Origin: Prostheceraeus crozeri
Taxonomy: Eukaryota; Platyhelminthes; Polycladida; Euryleptidae
Length of the DNA: 64,000 nt
NCBI GenBank assembly: GCA_907163375.1
Contig: CAJQUW010008596.1
Location: forward strand, 1 to 64,000
Reading direction: 5' to 3'
The translations under genes and the position numbers were made by a program. Under the pieces are notes generated by a model. It ran no database searches. It saw only the letters and a program-made list of their open reading frames with translations, and was not told where the DNA came from. Shown here piece by piece: positions 1 to 10,721 of the stretch (position 1 is its first letter; each line of letters opens with the position of its first letter).

Positions 1-177
1 GTTTGTTCATATTAAGTTTTATCATATAACGTTTTATCAAAAGATAATTTAAATTTATTTTCACTAACTATTGATTCTTCATCGTCATAAATTGATTCTT
101 CATCATCATCATAAATTACACTTTTTGGGATTGGATGTCATTCTCTTACTGGTATATCTAATTCTAAATTACATTTT

Positions 178-555
178 TTATCTGATAATAATATAATAGA
201 GAAAAATATTGGTCTGACCTCTTTTGGAAAATTTAATAACACCACCATAATCTGAATCATTTTTAGTTTTTATTAAAGATGATGAAATTTTAAATTGATT
301 AGATGTAAATCCTAATTTAAATTTTGTAGACCCGACAAATAGTTGTCTAACAGTATCTTCAACTATACCATCATTATTATGTACATCAGTATGAGATATA
401 AATTTTTCTTCACTTAAATTTTTATAATCACTAATATTTTTATAATCTTTTTTACCATTTACACCTTTTTCAGATGTTTCAGAATCATCATTTATATTAT
501 CATCATCTATATTATGATCATCATTATTATTATAAGATTCTTTAAGATCGGGCAA
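178..555 (-). pseudogene. Unknown Polinton gene (acidic), copy A
   Basis: Reverse-strand reading frame of about 125 residues. The first 30 residues are rich in Asp and Asn, followed by a more ordinary segment with GSTKFKLGF and SDYGGVIKFSK. I do not recognise the family. It lies just beyond the 625-1299 gene on the same strand, so the two look co-oriented and may share a transcript. Copy B keeps only the start of it (about 8,801-8,871) before the junction with the third fibre piece. The low-complexity Asp/Asn run is typical of AT-rich viral genes. Its role is unknown. Confidence 0.5.
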
Positions 556-624
556 AGCCCTAGAACCTTCGGTTCGTTTATTATGATTATGATTATGGTC
601 ATTGTTAATAGTATAAGGTGTAGT

Positions 625-1299
625 CTACATATAAATTTTCTCTTGTTGAGCTAAACTATTTATATAAGATTTCAACAAATTAATATTTAAGTTTGAATAT
701 AATCCTATATAATTATCATCATCATATCTTTGCGGCATTTCTAATGTTTCTTGTTTATAAATTGTATCTCTATAATAAACTTGGCATAATAATTCTTCGT
801 TATGTTTTTTACTTTCAATATGAATGTTATATTGATTTTGTTCATCAACAAATAATCTAATTTTTTCTTTGGAAAAAGATTTTAATTTTTTAACTAATTC
901 TCTAATATTGATATAATTAATAATTTTATTTTCTATCCAATCAGTATTACTAATTGGTAATACTGCTCTAATAAAACCATAAACATTATCATGACCTGTT
1001 TTAACCATATTTTCTTTATTTAATTCCACATCAGCTACATCATTATATTTACTTACAATATCCATAAATTTTATAAATGGATCACCCGGGAAAATACAAT
1101 AATTAGTTTCTATAGAAGGTAAACCTTTAGTCTGTTCTTTGAATATTTCGGCTTGCAATTCAAATAAAATATTTACATCTATACATGGATTATTATTATT
1201 ATTATCAAAACATTTATTTTCAAATCCCGTTGATCTCGTCGAATAAGAAGAACAGAATGATGCGGACGAATATAATTTTTTTAAATTTGGTTTTTCCAT
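625..1299 (-). pseudogene. Unknown Polinton gene (about 224 residues), copy A
   Basis: Reverse-strand frame of about 224 residues with no family I recognise. It opens with a Ser/Lys-rich stretch and a polyasparagine run, then a mixed alpha/beta-looking body (FPGDPFIKFMDIVSKYNDV, GFIRAVLPISNTDWIE). It sits head-to-head with the fibre gene that starts at 1,465. The 150-bp spacer holds A/T tandem repeats and is the natural place for divergent promoters. A near-identical relative lies at 8,941-9,614. Conservation in both copies argues that this is a true gene of the element, though I cannot say whether it is structural or replicative. Confidence 0.55.
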
Positions 1300-1452
1300 T
1301 TTTTTATTTTTATTAGAAAAAATTTTATTTTTTTTTAAAATTTTATTAGAAAAAATTTTATTTTTTAATTTTTATTAGAAAAAATTTTATTTTTTAATTT
1401 TTATTAGAAAAAATTTCATTTTTTCTCATTTTATAAAAAAATTACTTTTTTT
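1300..1452. repeat. A/T tandem repeat in divergent intergenic spacer
   Basis: The spacer between the divergent genes is built of repeated blocks of the type TTTTTATTAGAAAAAATTT with a period of about 28-30 bp. Copy B has a shorter version at about 9,612-9,762, so the repeat number varies between siblings. It probably contains promoters for both flanking genes; that is inference from position. Confidence 0.6.
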
Positions 1453-2352
1453 ATGGTTTTAAAAATGATGTTACCAAATGTTGGTGGAGGTGCATATATC
1501 ACGAATAATCGTGAATTAGAAATAGAGATAGAAAATTATATCATGAAAACTGGAGACGTTTTATCTGGTCCATTGCATCTTTCTATTCTTCCGCAACAAA
1601 ATACAGAGTTAACAAATAAACAATATGTTGATACACAAATCAATGACTTAAGAGAAAAATATATAAACGATGTTTTGGTTCCACTGATGAATGAATTAAA
1701 GTTGCTTAAACTTAATGACAAATCATTAAACGAAAAATTATTAAAACTTGATAAAAAGGATAGAGAGCTAGAAGCAGATATAGCAAAACTTTTTGAAAAG
1801 ATTTCAGAACAATCAAAAATTTTAATATTACTTTCTATAAATTTAACATCTGCAGTCATTAAAAATAAACATCAGATAAAAATGTTAAAAGAACAATTAG
1901 AAGATGAAATAGAAAAACTTCCTGAAAGAATTAAAAAAAATTTAAAGCAGTTACAAACTACATTCCAAAAAAGTGTTGATGAATTAAGTTCTAAAATTAC
2001 TCAACAAATGAAAAAGATGAATAGAATAATAAATGAAGTAAACTCACTTAATCAAAAAGTTGATAAAATGAAAACTCTTAAAATCAATTTAGAAAATGAA
2101 TTAAAGAAAAATTTACAAGAAAACTCTAAAGAAAATAAAGAACAGTTAGATTCTGTTAAAAGACAATTAGATGGTCTTAAAATTAAGTTAAATGCTCTTA
2201 AAACGGCGTTGAAGATGAATCAGGAGAAAATGCAAGTTAATAGAAAAGAAATTAAAGTACATCACACGCTGCTTGACGCAATAGATAAAGTGCAACGGAA
2301 AATTAATAAAGTTATCACGAAGTTGTTGGACATTCACACACGTAAATCTTAA
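1453..2352 (+). pseudogene. Fibre-like coiled-coil protein fossil, copy A
   Basis: About 295-300 residues. Two methionines at 1,465 and 1,468 match the start used in the sibling copies. The head (residues 1-30) is glycine-bearing (MMLPNVGGGAYI). Next comes a segment with the pattern TGDVLSGPLHL, a proline, then LTNKQYVDTQI, which looks like the repeated head motif of bacteriophage tail fibres (TGDL-x-M ... NKKYVD). The remaining 220 residues are almost pure heptad coiled coil, rich in Leu, Lys and Glu. Such a plan suits a trimeric attachment fibre. Position among capsid genes supports a virion role. The function is inferred; the motif and coiled coil are visible. Confidence 0.6.
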
Positions 2353-2424
2353 ACGGACCAAAGGTCCTCAGGTTACTAACCAATCGTAAATATTTTTCCC
2401 AAAAGTCAAATTTATTCCTAAAAA
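2353..2424. repeat. Short hairpins between fibre and minor protein genes, copy A
   Basis: Just after the fibre frame are GGACCAAAGGTCC (5-bp stem, 3-base loop) and GGTTACTAACC. Copy B has different sequence at the matching place (10,651-10,721), so the hairpins are not fixed within the family. Confidence 0.6.
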
Positions 2425-2955
2425 ATGCCTATAATTTATAAACACAATCTTAAACATTTTGCTTCAAATCAAAGAATTGCTCATGAACCACGTATGAATC
2501 CTGTTTATCATTATGATAATAGAGAAACAGTTCACACGGAAGGAGCTGGCATCTTTTCTGGTATTGGAAGTATCGTTAACTTAATTAAAAATAATAAAGA
2601 TTCGATTACATCTGCTGCAAAAGGAGCAGCTGCTATAGGTAGTACAGCTAGTACAATATCAAATGCTGTTAAGTCTCAAAACGAATTAAAACAACTAGAA
2701 GTTATTCGTAAACTTAGGAATGATTCTGAAGAACTAAAAAATTTAAAAAAACTTTCAGAGGAAACAGAAAACAAAATTGCTAACATAGCTGTGGGGGAAA
2801 CCTTGAGGAGTGGAGCTCCGTCTGATAGTAAGCATAAGAAGAAATCAGGCGTAGCCATAAAACGTTCAATTGAAGAAATAAGAGGTAATGGCGTGAGCAG
2901 CAACCTTCGGTCTAACCAGCAAAGCTGTAGCGGAGCTGGTCTAGCAAAATTCTAA
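2425..2955 (+). pseudogene. Minor virion-like protein fossil, copy A
   Basis: About 176 residues. The N-terminal 35 residues are basic and aromatic (IIYKHNLKHFASNQRIAHEP). A small-residue amphipathic or hydrophobic stretch follows (GAGIFSGIGSIVNLIK, then an Ala/Ser/Gly-rich run), then a charged helix. This layout resembles membrane-active or core minor proteins of adenoviruses and Polintons (pVI/pX type), but there is no decisive motif. The start lies in the context CCTAAAAAATG, the same AT-rich start context as the other genes of the element. The tail overlaps hairpin-like GC-rich DNA (AACCAGC and GCTGGTC blocks), and that tail differs from copy B. Confidence 0.45.
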
Positions 2956-3038
2956 AATATATTTTTTAGTAAAATTTTTTTAGTAAAATTTTTTCGGTGT
3001 GTGAGAAAAAACAAAAAGTCAAATTATTTTTTATAAAA

Positions 3039-4371
3039 ATGTCTTCGCTAATTGAAAATAAATTTGAATTAGATAAACCACCAGGTGTTAGTTATAATCA
3101 AAAAAAGAATGACTATATAAGAATTGCTATGAATCCCGGATCTTCTAGTAGAGTAAATACTGGAGGAGATTTAATTTTTGAAGTTGATAATCAACAAAGT
3201 TATACATATTTATCCGATTCGTTTTTACACTGTGAATATTCTTTATATAGTGATGCTAATTTTACAACACCATTACCAGAAACCGATAATATTGCATTAG
3301 AGAATAATTTTTTTCCAAGATTATTTACACAAATGCGTTTAGATGTTGCAACTCAAAATATAGAAACAATAAGTGATTCTCCAGGTGTAATTGATACAAT
3401 GCTTGGATTTGTAACAATTGGTGAAAATAATAAAAAGCATGAAATCGAAGGTTGGTTTCCTGATACTGATGATGGTATAATTGTTGATGATTTAACTCAC
3501 GCTGGAACAGATGCCGCAGGAATTGCGAAAGATGTAGAAAATATTGCAAAACATTTAAATAAAACAAACAATAGTGCATATAAAGAAAGACGTGAATTTA
3601 ACAAGAAAAGTAAACAGAGTAAATTGGTCATTGTCTCCATTATTCGGATATTTAGATTATGATAAAATATCATATCAATTAAAATTTAAATTAATAATTC
3701 ATCGCACAGCACATAATGAATTAATCTTTTTTGGTAAGACTGGAAAAAAAGCATATTTAAAAATTGATAGACTTGAATGGTGGATTAAGCATATTACTCC
3801 TAGTTTAGAGGTTGAAACAGCTATTGCAAAAAGATTAAATACTAACAAACCAATTCTAGTAAGTTTTATGAAGCGTACTGCTAGTTCAGTAACTTTTTCC
3901 GAACAAAGATTTAACTGGCATTTTACTAGAACTTCGAATACTCCAAGATATTTATTACTAACTTTTCAAAGAAACAATTCTCCAAGTTTTGATAAGAACA
4001 ACAATCTTTTCCATATTAATACAATTCGAAGTTTACAAGTTTCATTAAATCAAACCCGATATCCAATTGATCCATTAAGATTCGATGATAGCAATAATCA
4101 ATTTATGGAAGGATATGATTCTTATCGAAATCTTTGTATAGAATTTGGAGTTGAACCACAATTAACTCCTGGAGATTGGAGACATTTATATCCTGTTTTC
4201 TGTTTCGATTTAAGTGCACAATCAGAAGATATTATCAAGACTGGTTGTGATGTAACAATTAATATTGAAAAGAAAGATTCCACAACTTCATTGATGGCTT
4301 ATGGTTTATTGCTAGAAGATGTAAAATATTCTATTGAAATTCTTAATGGAAAGATGGCAAGGATAGGCTAA
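3039..4371 (+). pseudogene. Double jelly-roll major capsid protein fossil, copy A
   Basis: The region codes for recognisable halves of a Polinton/adintovirus-type major capsid protein. The N-terminal part holds FFPRLFTQMRLDVATQNIE and PGVIDTMLGFV. The C-terminal part ends with LYPVFCFDLSAQSEDI and a final strand with LMAYGLLLEDVKYSIEI, matching the last beta-barrel of this family (FDLSxQ followed by a strand with a Y.L.LEDV-like core). The expected length of about 440 residues fits. The start at 3,039 lies in TATAAAAATG. The gene is broken, and copy B is broken in the same way, so the damage seems older than the split between the copies or common to the family. It would have formed the main shell of the particle. 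Confidence 0.75.
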
Positions 4372-4606
4372 AGCCAGAGGAGCTTCGCTCCGATTAATTA
4401 ATTTTTTTTGATAACTTAAAATTTTGACAACTAGAATAGATTAAAAATTTTTGATAACTTAAAATTTTTTAATAACTAGAATAGATTAAAAATTCTTAAC
4501 TTAAAATGTTTCATAACTAGAATAGATTAAAAAAATTCTTAGATTAAAATTTATTCATAACTAGAATAGATTAAAATTTTTGATAACTTAAAATTTTTTA
4601 TTAAAA
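4372..4606. repeat. Intergenic hairpins and 40-bp AT repeats, copy A
   Basis: After the capsid region come GGCTAAAGCC and GGAGCTTCGCTCC hairpins, then four or five degenerate repeats of about 40 bp containing AACTAGAATAGATTAAAA and AACTTAAAAT. Copy B has hairpin cassettes here instead (12,649-12,765) and only one short trace of the AT repeat, so the spacer was remodelled between siblings. Confidence 0.65.
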
Positions 4607-4867
4607 ATGTCGCAAGCGAAAAGTAATAATAATAAAACTGTTGAATTAAAATTACGTAATATTGTTGACAAAAATACCCCTAAAACTATTACGATTAACA
4701 AAAAAAAGTATTACATAAGTAAACCAATTATAGAGAATATTCAATTACAAGAAGAAAAGAATGGCGGGATTCTCCCATTTATTCCACTAATAATAGGAGG
4801 CATAGCAGCAGCAGGAAGTGTTGCAGGTGGGACAGCTGGTATTGTTCAAGCAGTAAATAAATATTGA
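4607..4867 (+). pseudogene. Glycine-rich membrane-active-type protein fossil, copy A (cut short)
   Basis: A small basic N-terminal half (KLRNIVDKNTPKTITI) is followed by ILPFIPLIIGGIAAAGSVAG, a glycine/alanine hydrophobic segment like those of adenovirus/Polinton pX-type and membrane-perturbing minor proteins. Similarity to copy B (12,821-13,303) stops at about 4,862, where non-Polinton DNA begins. The start context is TTAAAAATG. A role in the virion core or in membrane penetration is inferred from composition and gene order. Confidence 0.5.
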
Positions 4868-5560
4868 TCGCCCACCTATCACGTTTGACTGTGTTCTTCG
4901 GGATCACCTGATTGTTCGTGCCATTAATGCTGTCGATTTCAACAAATCTGTGCTGTTGCTGATTTTTGCTTGTTGTTGGCATTTGGGTGTTCATATCAGG
5001 AAATTGAATTTCACTAAAATTGCAATTTTGGTCGTATGATGTTTCATTTATCATTCGTTGAATTTGCTCTTCGGAGAGTCCGCTGATCACAGGATGCCTA
5101 TCAAAATTCAGCATACCATTCCAAGCCATGGCTTATGATTAAATGACCATGCGCAATCTCATAATATTCTTTGGTAATATAATGGTAGCTTTCATGGTAG
5201 CTGGTCGGATCTCTGTCACTGCTCCGGATTAGATGTCTTTGCTGATGGCTTTCTTTTAAGTTTTTCTGGTGTTGCTCTGCGGATTTCATCGAGACAAATT
5301 GCAAAATAGGTTCATTTCTGGTGGTGGATTCGATTTTCCAGTTTTTACTTTCGGACTCTGAGTCGCTGTAATTCTGTAGTGCAATTTTTGTATAATTATA
5401 TACTTGCATTACAAATTGGTTTAAAATTTCTATTGCCCTGCAGATTTGTCAATTTTTGGCTCATTTTTGGCTCCTACTTACTGGATATCTTCATTTTCTG
5501 GTCATCTTCAATTTTTTCTCGGACTAGCACATGTTTTCATAGATTTCAGTTCCTACTCAA
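4868..5560. other. Unassigned insert segment between copy A and the retroelement
   Basis: The GC content rises at 4,868 and similarity to the Polinton ends. Two overlapping reverse-strand frames lie here (about 4,870-5,129 and 5,101-5,409), with NTVKRDRWAI near the junction. That phrase resembles the N-terminal region of tyrosine-recombinase-like proteins (NTxRxTxWA), but the similarity is too short to rely on. It may be a gene fragment carried in with the retroelement or a separate insertion. Confidence 0.25.
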
Positions 5561-5563
5561 CTC

Positions 5564-7963
5564 ATGGCTAGACGTATGGCGCCAGTGGAGGATAGAAATC
5601 CCGAAATTTCCAAGCCAGATTTCATTGACGATTCTCAAGGCACTAATAGTTCGATTTCATTAGATATTTCCAACGTCAAGCCAGGTATACTCTGTGAAGT
5701 AGAAGGCTGCCAGGCACGGTACGCCTCCTCAGGAGGCATTAAGCACATGGAGAGGCATTCATACGGTGTACTACCAGGTAGTGTTCCCCAGACGTGGCTA
5801 ATCAAGCATCAGAAAATCATATGTACTTGCAATCGTATTATTTCAATTTTTAGACAGTCATCGCATTCGCATAAATGTCCGAGAAGAGGTGACCATGCAT
5901 GTTTAACTGACCAACCGTCCGCTACTTCACAATCCTCTTCAACCTTGACGCTCCCTTCATTAGAAGATGTTTTCAGCCTGCCTCGACCAACATTGAAGCA
6001 CATTCCAGTGAGATCTCGTCAAGCATTCGCATCAGTTTTCTCTGGCGATCTGCGCAAATTAGTTTCAACTAACACTGTTGAAGCATGGACGCAGTTTTTC
6101 ATGCTTCCAAAATGTGTTCTGCCGTCGCAAAAACGTGGAGGTCGTAATGTGAAGCGCCCAGATATCAGTTCATTCTGTCGTCGATGGGCAAATGGCGAAT
6201 GGAGGAGCTTTGGGAGATGGCAGAAAACAGTGCAAGAACTTTTAAAGGCAAGCAGTCACAGTCCAGTGTAATTACTAAAGATAAAGATACACAGATTCAG
6301 GCAGCCATCAGTTTCGTACAAGACGCACTCTATGGGAAAGCCGCTCGCACTCTTACTTCAACTGGAATAGCTCCTAATACTGAAGAGACTTGGAGAATTT
6401 TATCGGAAAAGCACCCAGCGGCAAGAGAACCCATGCAACAGTTTACGGATACCCCCCCCTATTCAGTTGCCAAGTGATTTTGATATTCGAAGCATCCTGC
6501 GCTCCTTTCCATTAGACACCGCTTGTTGTTCAACTGGACTGCGTTGTCAACATTTTATTGAATCAGCGGAAGCAATATTGCCTGTTCCTAATTATTCTTC
6601 ACTTCGGAATGTGATCAATCTACTTCTTAGAGGTGACGCTCCTTCAGAAGTAAAATGTATTTTGGCTAGTGCAAACCTTACTGCCCTGAACAAAGGCGAG
6701 AGAGACGTACGTCCAATCGCTGCAGGAGAAATTTTGCGACGTTTGGTTAGTAAATGTGTATGTGCTACTTTGAAGACTAAGGTGGAAAGCATTCTCAGAC
6801 CTCATCAATTTGGAGTGGCTTGTAGTGCAGGTACAGAAAAGATAATCCACAACTTAAGGTCGGTGATCGATGAACATTGGTTGGACAGAGACTTTGTAGT
6901 TTTTAAGGTTGATATGCAAAATGCCTTCAATCGAGTATCCCGCCAACAGATTTCCGATGAGTGTACGCAGGAAATACCTGAAATTTTGCCCTGGCTGTCA
7001 AGTTGTTATTCACAACAACCAATTTTGCGGCATCGACTGGGAAAGTTGAAGTCAGAAACAGGTGTTCAACAGGGAGATCCCCTTGGACCACTTCTCTTTT
7101 CTATGGCACTCAATCCTGTCATACGGAGCATCTCGCAAAATATTCCTCTTATATCACAGGCATGGTATTTGGATGACGGGGTTTTCTGTGGCTCTTTAGA
7201 TTCTATACAGAGGGTTCTAGCTCTGCTTCAATCGACCTCGAGCACCACTGGCTTGCATGTTAACTTGTCTAAGTGTGAAGCTTTCAGTAGAGGAAGCTTG
7301 ATGGAGCTGAATGATGGAATAAAGAAAAGCAGTTCCCCTAATCTTGAGATTCTTGGGGCACCCATTGGAGACAATGAGTTTTGTTGTTCGTTCATCAGGA
7401 GTAAAGTCAAGAAAGCAAATCTTTTGCTGCAACAGTTGAAGACTATATACAATCCACAAGTGGCCCTCTCCATTCTACGTCGCTGCTCTGGATTCTGCCG
7501 ACTTGCTCATCTTGCTAGAACGACTCCAGTTGGTATAACGAGTAAAACTTTGTTGGAATTTGATACTGACATTCGCGAAACACTTGAGGAGACTGTCGCA
7601 ATATAGTGTTCAGACGCAGCATGGCAACAAGCTCAGCTTTCCATTCGAAGAGGAGGTCTTGGCCTGTGATCAGTTTCACAGCATTCTGGGGCAGCATTTA
7701 TTGCTTCCTTTATGAAATCTGGTGTGCATCCATCAACTTACCAATACGTACATGACGCAATCGAATACTAGAATTGAAAGCGTAAATGCAGGAGATTGCT
7801 TCAAAGAGGAGGAACTAACAAAAGATACATCAATTACTCAGCATAAATTATCTGACAAAATAGATGAAACATCGTGGAAGGGATTGGTTGCTAAAGCCTC
7901 TCCAGCTGATCAAATACGTTTGATGAACATTGTAGAGCCGCATGAAGCGGATAGTAGTATATA
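5564..7963 (+). mobile_element. R2-like (YLDDG) non-LTR retroelement fragment, broken
   Basis: A coding fossil of about 2.4 kb. The N-terminal part has a C2H2 finger (CEVEGCQ ... HMERH) and a conserved block with LPKCVLPSQKRGG. The reverse transcriptase follows with motif A VDMQNAFNRVSR, motif B TGVQQGDPLGPLLF and motif C WYLDDG. Downstream are WQQAQLSIRRGGLGL and SWKGLVAKASPADQIRLMN, which belong to the post-RT region of this family. The frame changes near 6,230 and again near 6,470, and a stop ends the RT frame at 7,606. Coding similarity stops at 7,963, before the nuclease-bearing C-terminus, at a sharp junction with an inverted repeat. The C2H2 finger and RT type suggest the R2/NeSL group with a restriction-like endonuclease; the clade is an inference. 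Confidence 0.65.
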
Positions 7964-8027
7964 GTGTGACATCCGGCGCGACGCTTCGCTTCGCTTTGCT
8001 CCGCTTCGCTTGCGCCGGATGTCACAC
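7964..8027. repeat. Perfect 16-bp inverted repeat with CGCTTC-rich loop
   Basis: Arms GTGTGACATCCGGCGC (7,964-7,979) and its exact reverse complement (8,012-8,027) enclose a 32-base loop made of CGCTT/CGCTTC steps. It lies exactly at the broken end of the retroelement and opens the tandem array that follows. Confidence 0.85.
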
Positions 8028-8039
8028 TTTTGCGGGTTT

Positions 8040-8360
8040 TTTCAAAAAATCAAAATTTCAAAAATTTCAAAAATTTAGGTAGACTTCAAATTTCACGTGG
8101 CCGAAGGCCGAAGGGCGAAAATTTAGGTAGTGACAAATTTTCAAAAAAATCAAAATTTCAAAAATTTAGGCGGTCTCAAAATATTACGTAATCGAAAATT
8201 TAGGCGGTCTGAAAATATCACGTGGACGAAAATTTAGGCGGTCTTAAAATATCACGTAATCTAAAAAATATCACGTGGTCGAAAAATATCACGTAGCCGA
8301 AGGCCGAAAATGTAGGCAGATGAAAATTTAGGTAGACCAAAAAATATCACGTAGTCCTAA
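8040..8360. repeat. Degenerate tandem array with ACGT-centred units
   Basis: Repeats of roughly 34-38 bp of the form AAAATTTAGGCGGTCT then AAAATATCACGT. At least seven units end in CACGTGG, TACGTAA or CACGTAG. Short GGCCGAAGGCC-like palindromes are interspersed. It may be a subterminal repeat of an AT-rich mobile element. No coding. Confidence 0.65.
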
Positions 8361-8540
8361 TATACCAGAAGAGTGTATTCAAAATATTTCTTTAAAAATG
8401 GAAACCTCAACGGGGGAAGCCTCAGAAATGGAAGGAATCTGAGTGATCTGATGTCCATTCATTGTCTTAGTTGATCCGTGAAAAAATTATTTTTTATTTT
8501 CATGAGAAAACAATTTTTATTTCCATGACATATATATCTT
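8361..8540. other. Unassigned 180-bp spacer before third fibre copy
   Basis: I see no gene. The last 60 bp are T-rich and only loosely resemble the leader of the fibre gene in copies A and B. The third fibre piece therefore comes from a more diverged member of the same family. Confidence 0.4.
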
Positions 8541-8800
8541 TTATTGTTAAAAAAATGATGTTACCAAACGTTGGTGGAGGTGCATATATCCCGAATAATC
8601 GTGAATCAGAAATAGAAATAGAAAATTATATCATGAAAACTGGAGACGTTTTATCTGGTCCATTGCATCTTTCTATTCTTCCGCAACAAAATACAGAGTT
8701 AACAAATAAACAATATGTTGATGCACAAATCAATGACTTAAGAGAAAAATATATAAACGATGTTTTGGTTCCACTGATGAATGAATTAAAGTTGCTTAAA
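8541..8800 (+). pseudogene. Third, partial fibre-like gene piece (Polinton-type)
   Basis: It begins with the same head as the copy A and B fibres (MMLPNVGGGAYIPNN), carries the LSGPLHL and NKQYVD motif block, and stops after about 80 residues, where the left end of copy B abuts. It records a third family member or an earlier rearrangement. The leader differs from copies A and B, so it is not a simple local duplication. Confidence 0.7.
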
Positions 8801-8940
8801 TCATCATTTATATTATCATCATCTATATTATTATCATCATTATTATTATAAGATTCTTTAAGATCGGGCAAAGCCCTAGAACCTTCGGTTCGTTTATTAT
8901 GATTATGATTATGGTCATTGTTAATAGTATAAGGTGTAGT

Positions 8941-9614
8941 CTACATATAAATTTTCTCTTGTTGAGCTAAACTATTTATATAAGATTTCAACAAATTAAT
9001 ATTTAAGTTTGAATATAATCCTATATAATTATCATCATCATATCTTTGCGGCATTTCTAATGTTTCTTGTTTATAAATTGTATCTCTATAATAAACTTGG
9101 CATAATAATTCTTCGTTATGTTTTTTACTTTCAATATGAATGTTATATTGATTTTGTTCATCAACAAATAATCTAATTTTTTCTTTGGAAAAAGATTTTA
9201 ATTTTTTAACTAATTCTCTAATATTGATATAATTAATAATTTTATTTTCTATCCAATCAGTATTACTAACTGGTAATACTGCTCTAATAAAACCATAAAC
9301 ATTATCATGACCTATTATAACCATATTTTCTTTATTTAATTCCACATAAGCTACATCATTATATTTACTTACAATATCCATAAATTTTATAAATGGATCA
9401 CCCGGGAAAATACAATAATTAGTTTCTATAGAAGGTAAACCTTTCGTCTGTTCTTTGAATATTTCGGCTTGCAATTCAAATAAAATATTTACATCTATAC
9501 ATGGATTATTATTATTATTATCAAAACATTTATTTTCAAATCTCGTTGATCTCGTCGAATAAGAAGAACAGGATGATGCGGACGAATATAATTTTTTTAA
9601 ATTTGGTTTTTCCT
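8941..9614 (-). pseudogene. Unknown Polinton gene, copy B relative of the 625-1299 gene
   Basis: Nearly identical to the copy A gene over its whole length, with the same FPGDPFIKFMDIVSKYNDV block. No family is recognised. It again faces the fibre gene head-to-head across an A/T-repeat spacer. Confidence 0.55.
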
Positions 9615-9762
9615 TTTTTTTATTTTTATTAGAAAAAATTTTATTAGAAAAAATTTTATTTTTTAATTTTTATTAGAAAAAATTTTATTTTTTAATTTTT
9701 ATTAGAAAAAATTTCATTTTTTCTCATTTTATAAAAAAATTACTTTTTTTATTGTTTTAAAA

Positions 9763-10650
9763 ATGATGTTACCAAACGTTGGTGGAGGTGCATATATCCC
9801 GAATAATCGTGAATTAGAAATAGAGATAGAAAATTATATCATGAAAACTGGAGACGTTTTATCTGGTCCATTTCATCTTTCTATTCTTCCGCAACAAAAT
9901 ACAGAGTTAACAAATAAACAATATGTTGATGCACAAATCAATGACTTAAGAGAAAAATATATAAACGATGTTTTGGTTCCACTGATGAATGAATTAAAGT
10001 TGCTTAAACTTAATGACAAATCATTAAACGAAAAATTATTAAAACTTGATAAAAAGGATAGAGAGCTAGAAGCAGATATAGCAAAACTTTTTAAAAAGAT
10101 TTCAGAACAATCAAAAATTTTAATATTACTTTCTATAAATTTAACATCTGCAGTCATTAAAAATAAACATCAGATAAAAATGTTAAAAGAACAATTAGAA
10201 GATGAAATAGAAAAACTTCCTGAAAGAATTAAAAAAAATTTAAAGCAGTTACAAACTACATTCCAAAAAAGTGTTGATGAATTAAGTTCTAAAATTACTC
10301 AACAAATGAAAAAGATGAATAGAATAATAAATGAAGTAAACTCACTTAATCAAAAAGTTGATAAAATGAAAACTCTTAAAATCAATTTAGAAAATGAATT
10401 AAAGAAAAATTTACAAGAAAACTCTAAAGAAAATAAATAACAGTTAGATTCTGTTAAAAGACAATTAGATGGTCTTAAAATTAAGTTAAATGCTCTTAAA
10501 ACGGCGTTGAAGATGAATCAGGAGAAAATGCAAGTTAATAGAAAAGAAATTAAAGTACATCACACGCTGCTTGACGCAATAGATAAAGTGCAACGGAAAA
10601 TTAATAAAGTTATCACGAAGTTGTTGGACATTCACACACGTAAATCTTGA
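9763..10650 (+). pseudogene. Fibre-like coiled-coil protein fossil, copy B
   Basis: Matches the copy A fibre along its full length: glycine-bearing head, phage-tail-fibre-like TGDVLSGP ... LTNKQYVDAQI block, then a long Lys/Glu/Leu coiled coil. It is broken. The start lies in TTTTAAAAATGATG. The downstream spacer has AACGTAAATCTTAGCG-type sequence in place of the copy A hairpins. Confidence 0.65.
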
Positions 10651-10721
10651 TCATAAACGTAAATCTTAGCGCAAATATTAACGTAAATATTTTTCCCAAA
10701 AGTCAAATTTATTCCTAAAAA

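Larger units (their letters stand above)
1..4867. mobile_element. Polinton/adintovirus-like fossil, copy A (left end outside window)
   Basis: This very AT-rich block carries, in order, two reverse-strand genes of unknown role, then forward-strand fossils of a fibre-like protein, a small minor-virion-like protein, a double jelly-roll major capsid protein and a glycine-rich membrane-active-type protein. The set matches Polinton/adintovirus virion modules. No polymerase, integrase or terminal repeat is seen in this copy: the left end lies beyond the window, and the right side stops abruptly at about 4,862, inside the glycine-rich gene, where unrelated DNA begins. It is broken in at least a few places. 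Close similarity to copy B (8,801-15,812) suggests recent duplication or insertion. Treated as a fossil. Confidence 0.85.

Noticed and set aside
1536-1859. Reverse-strand ORF opposite the fibre gene
   Set aside because: It is the mirror of the coiled-coil coding strand; the same shadow appears opposite the copy B fibre.
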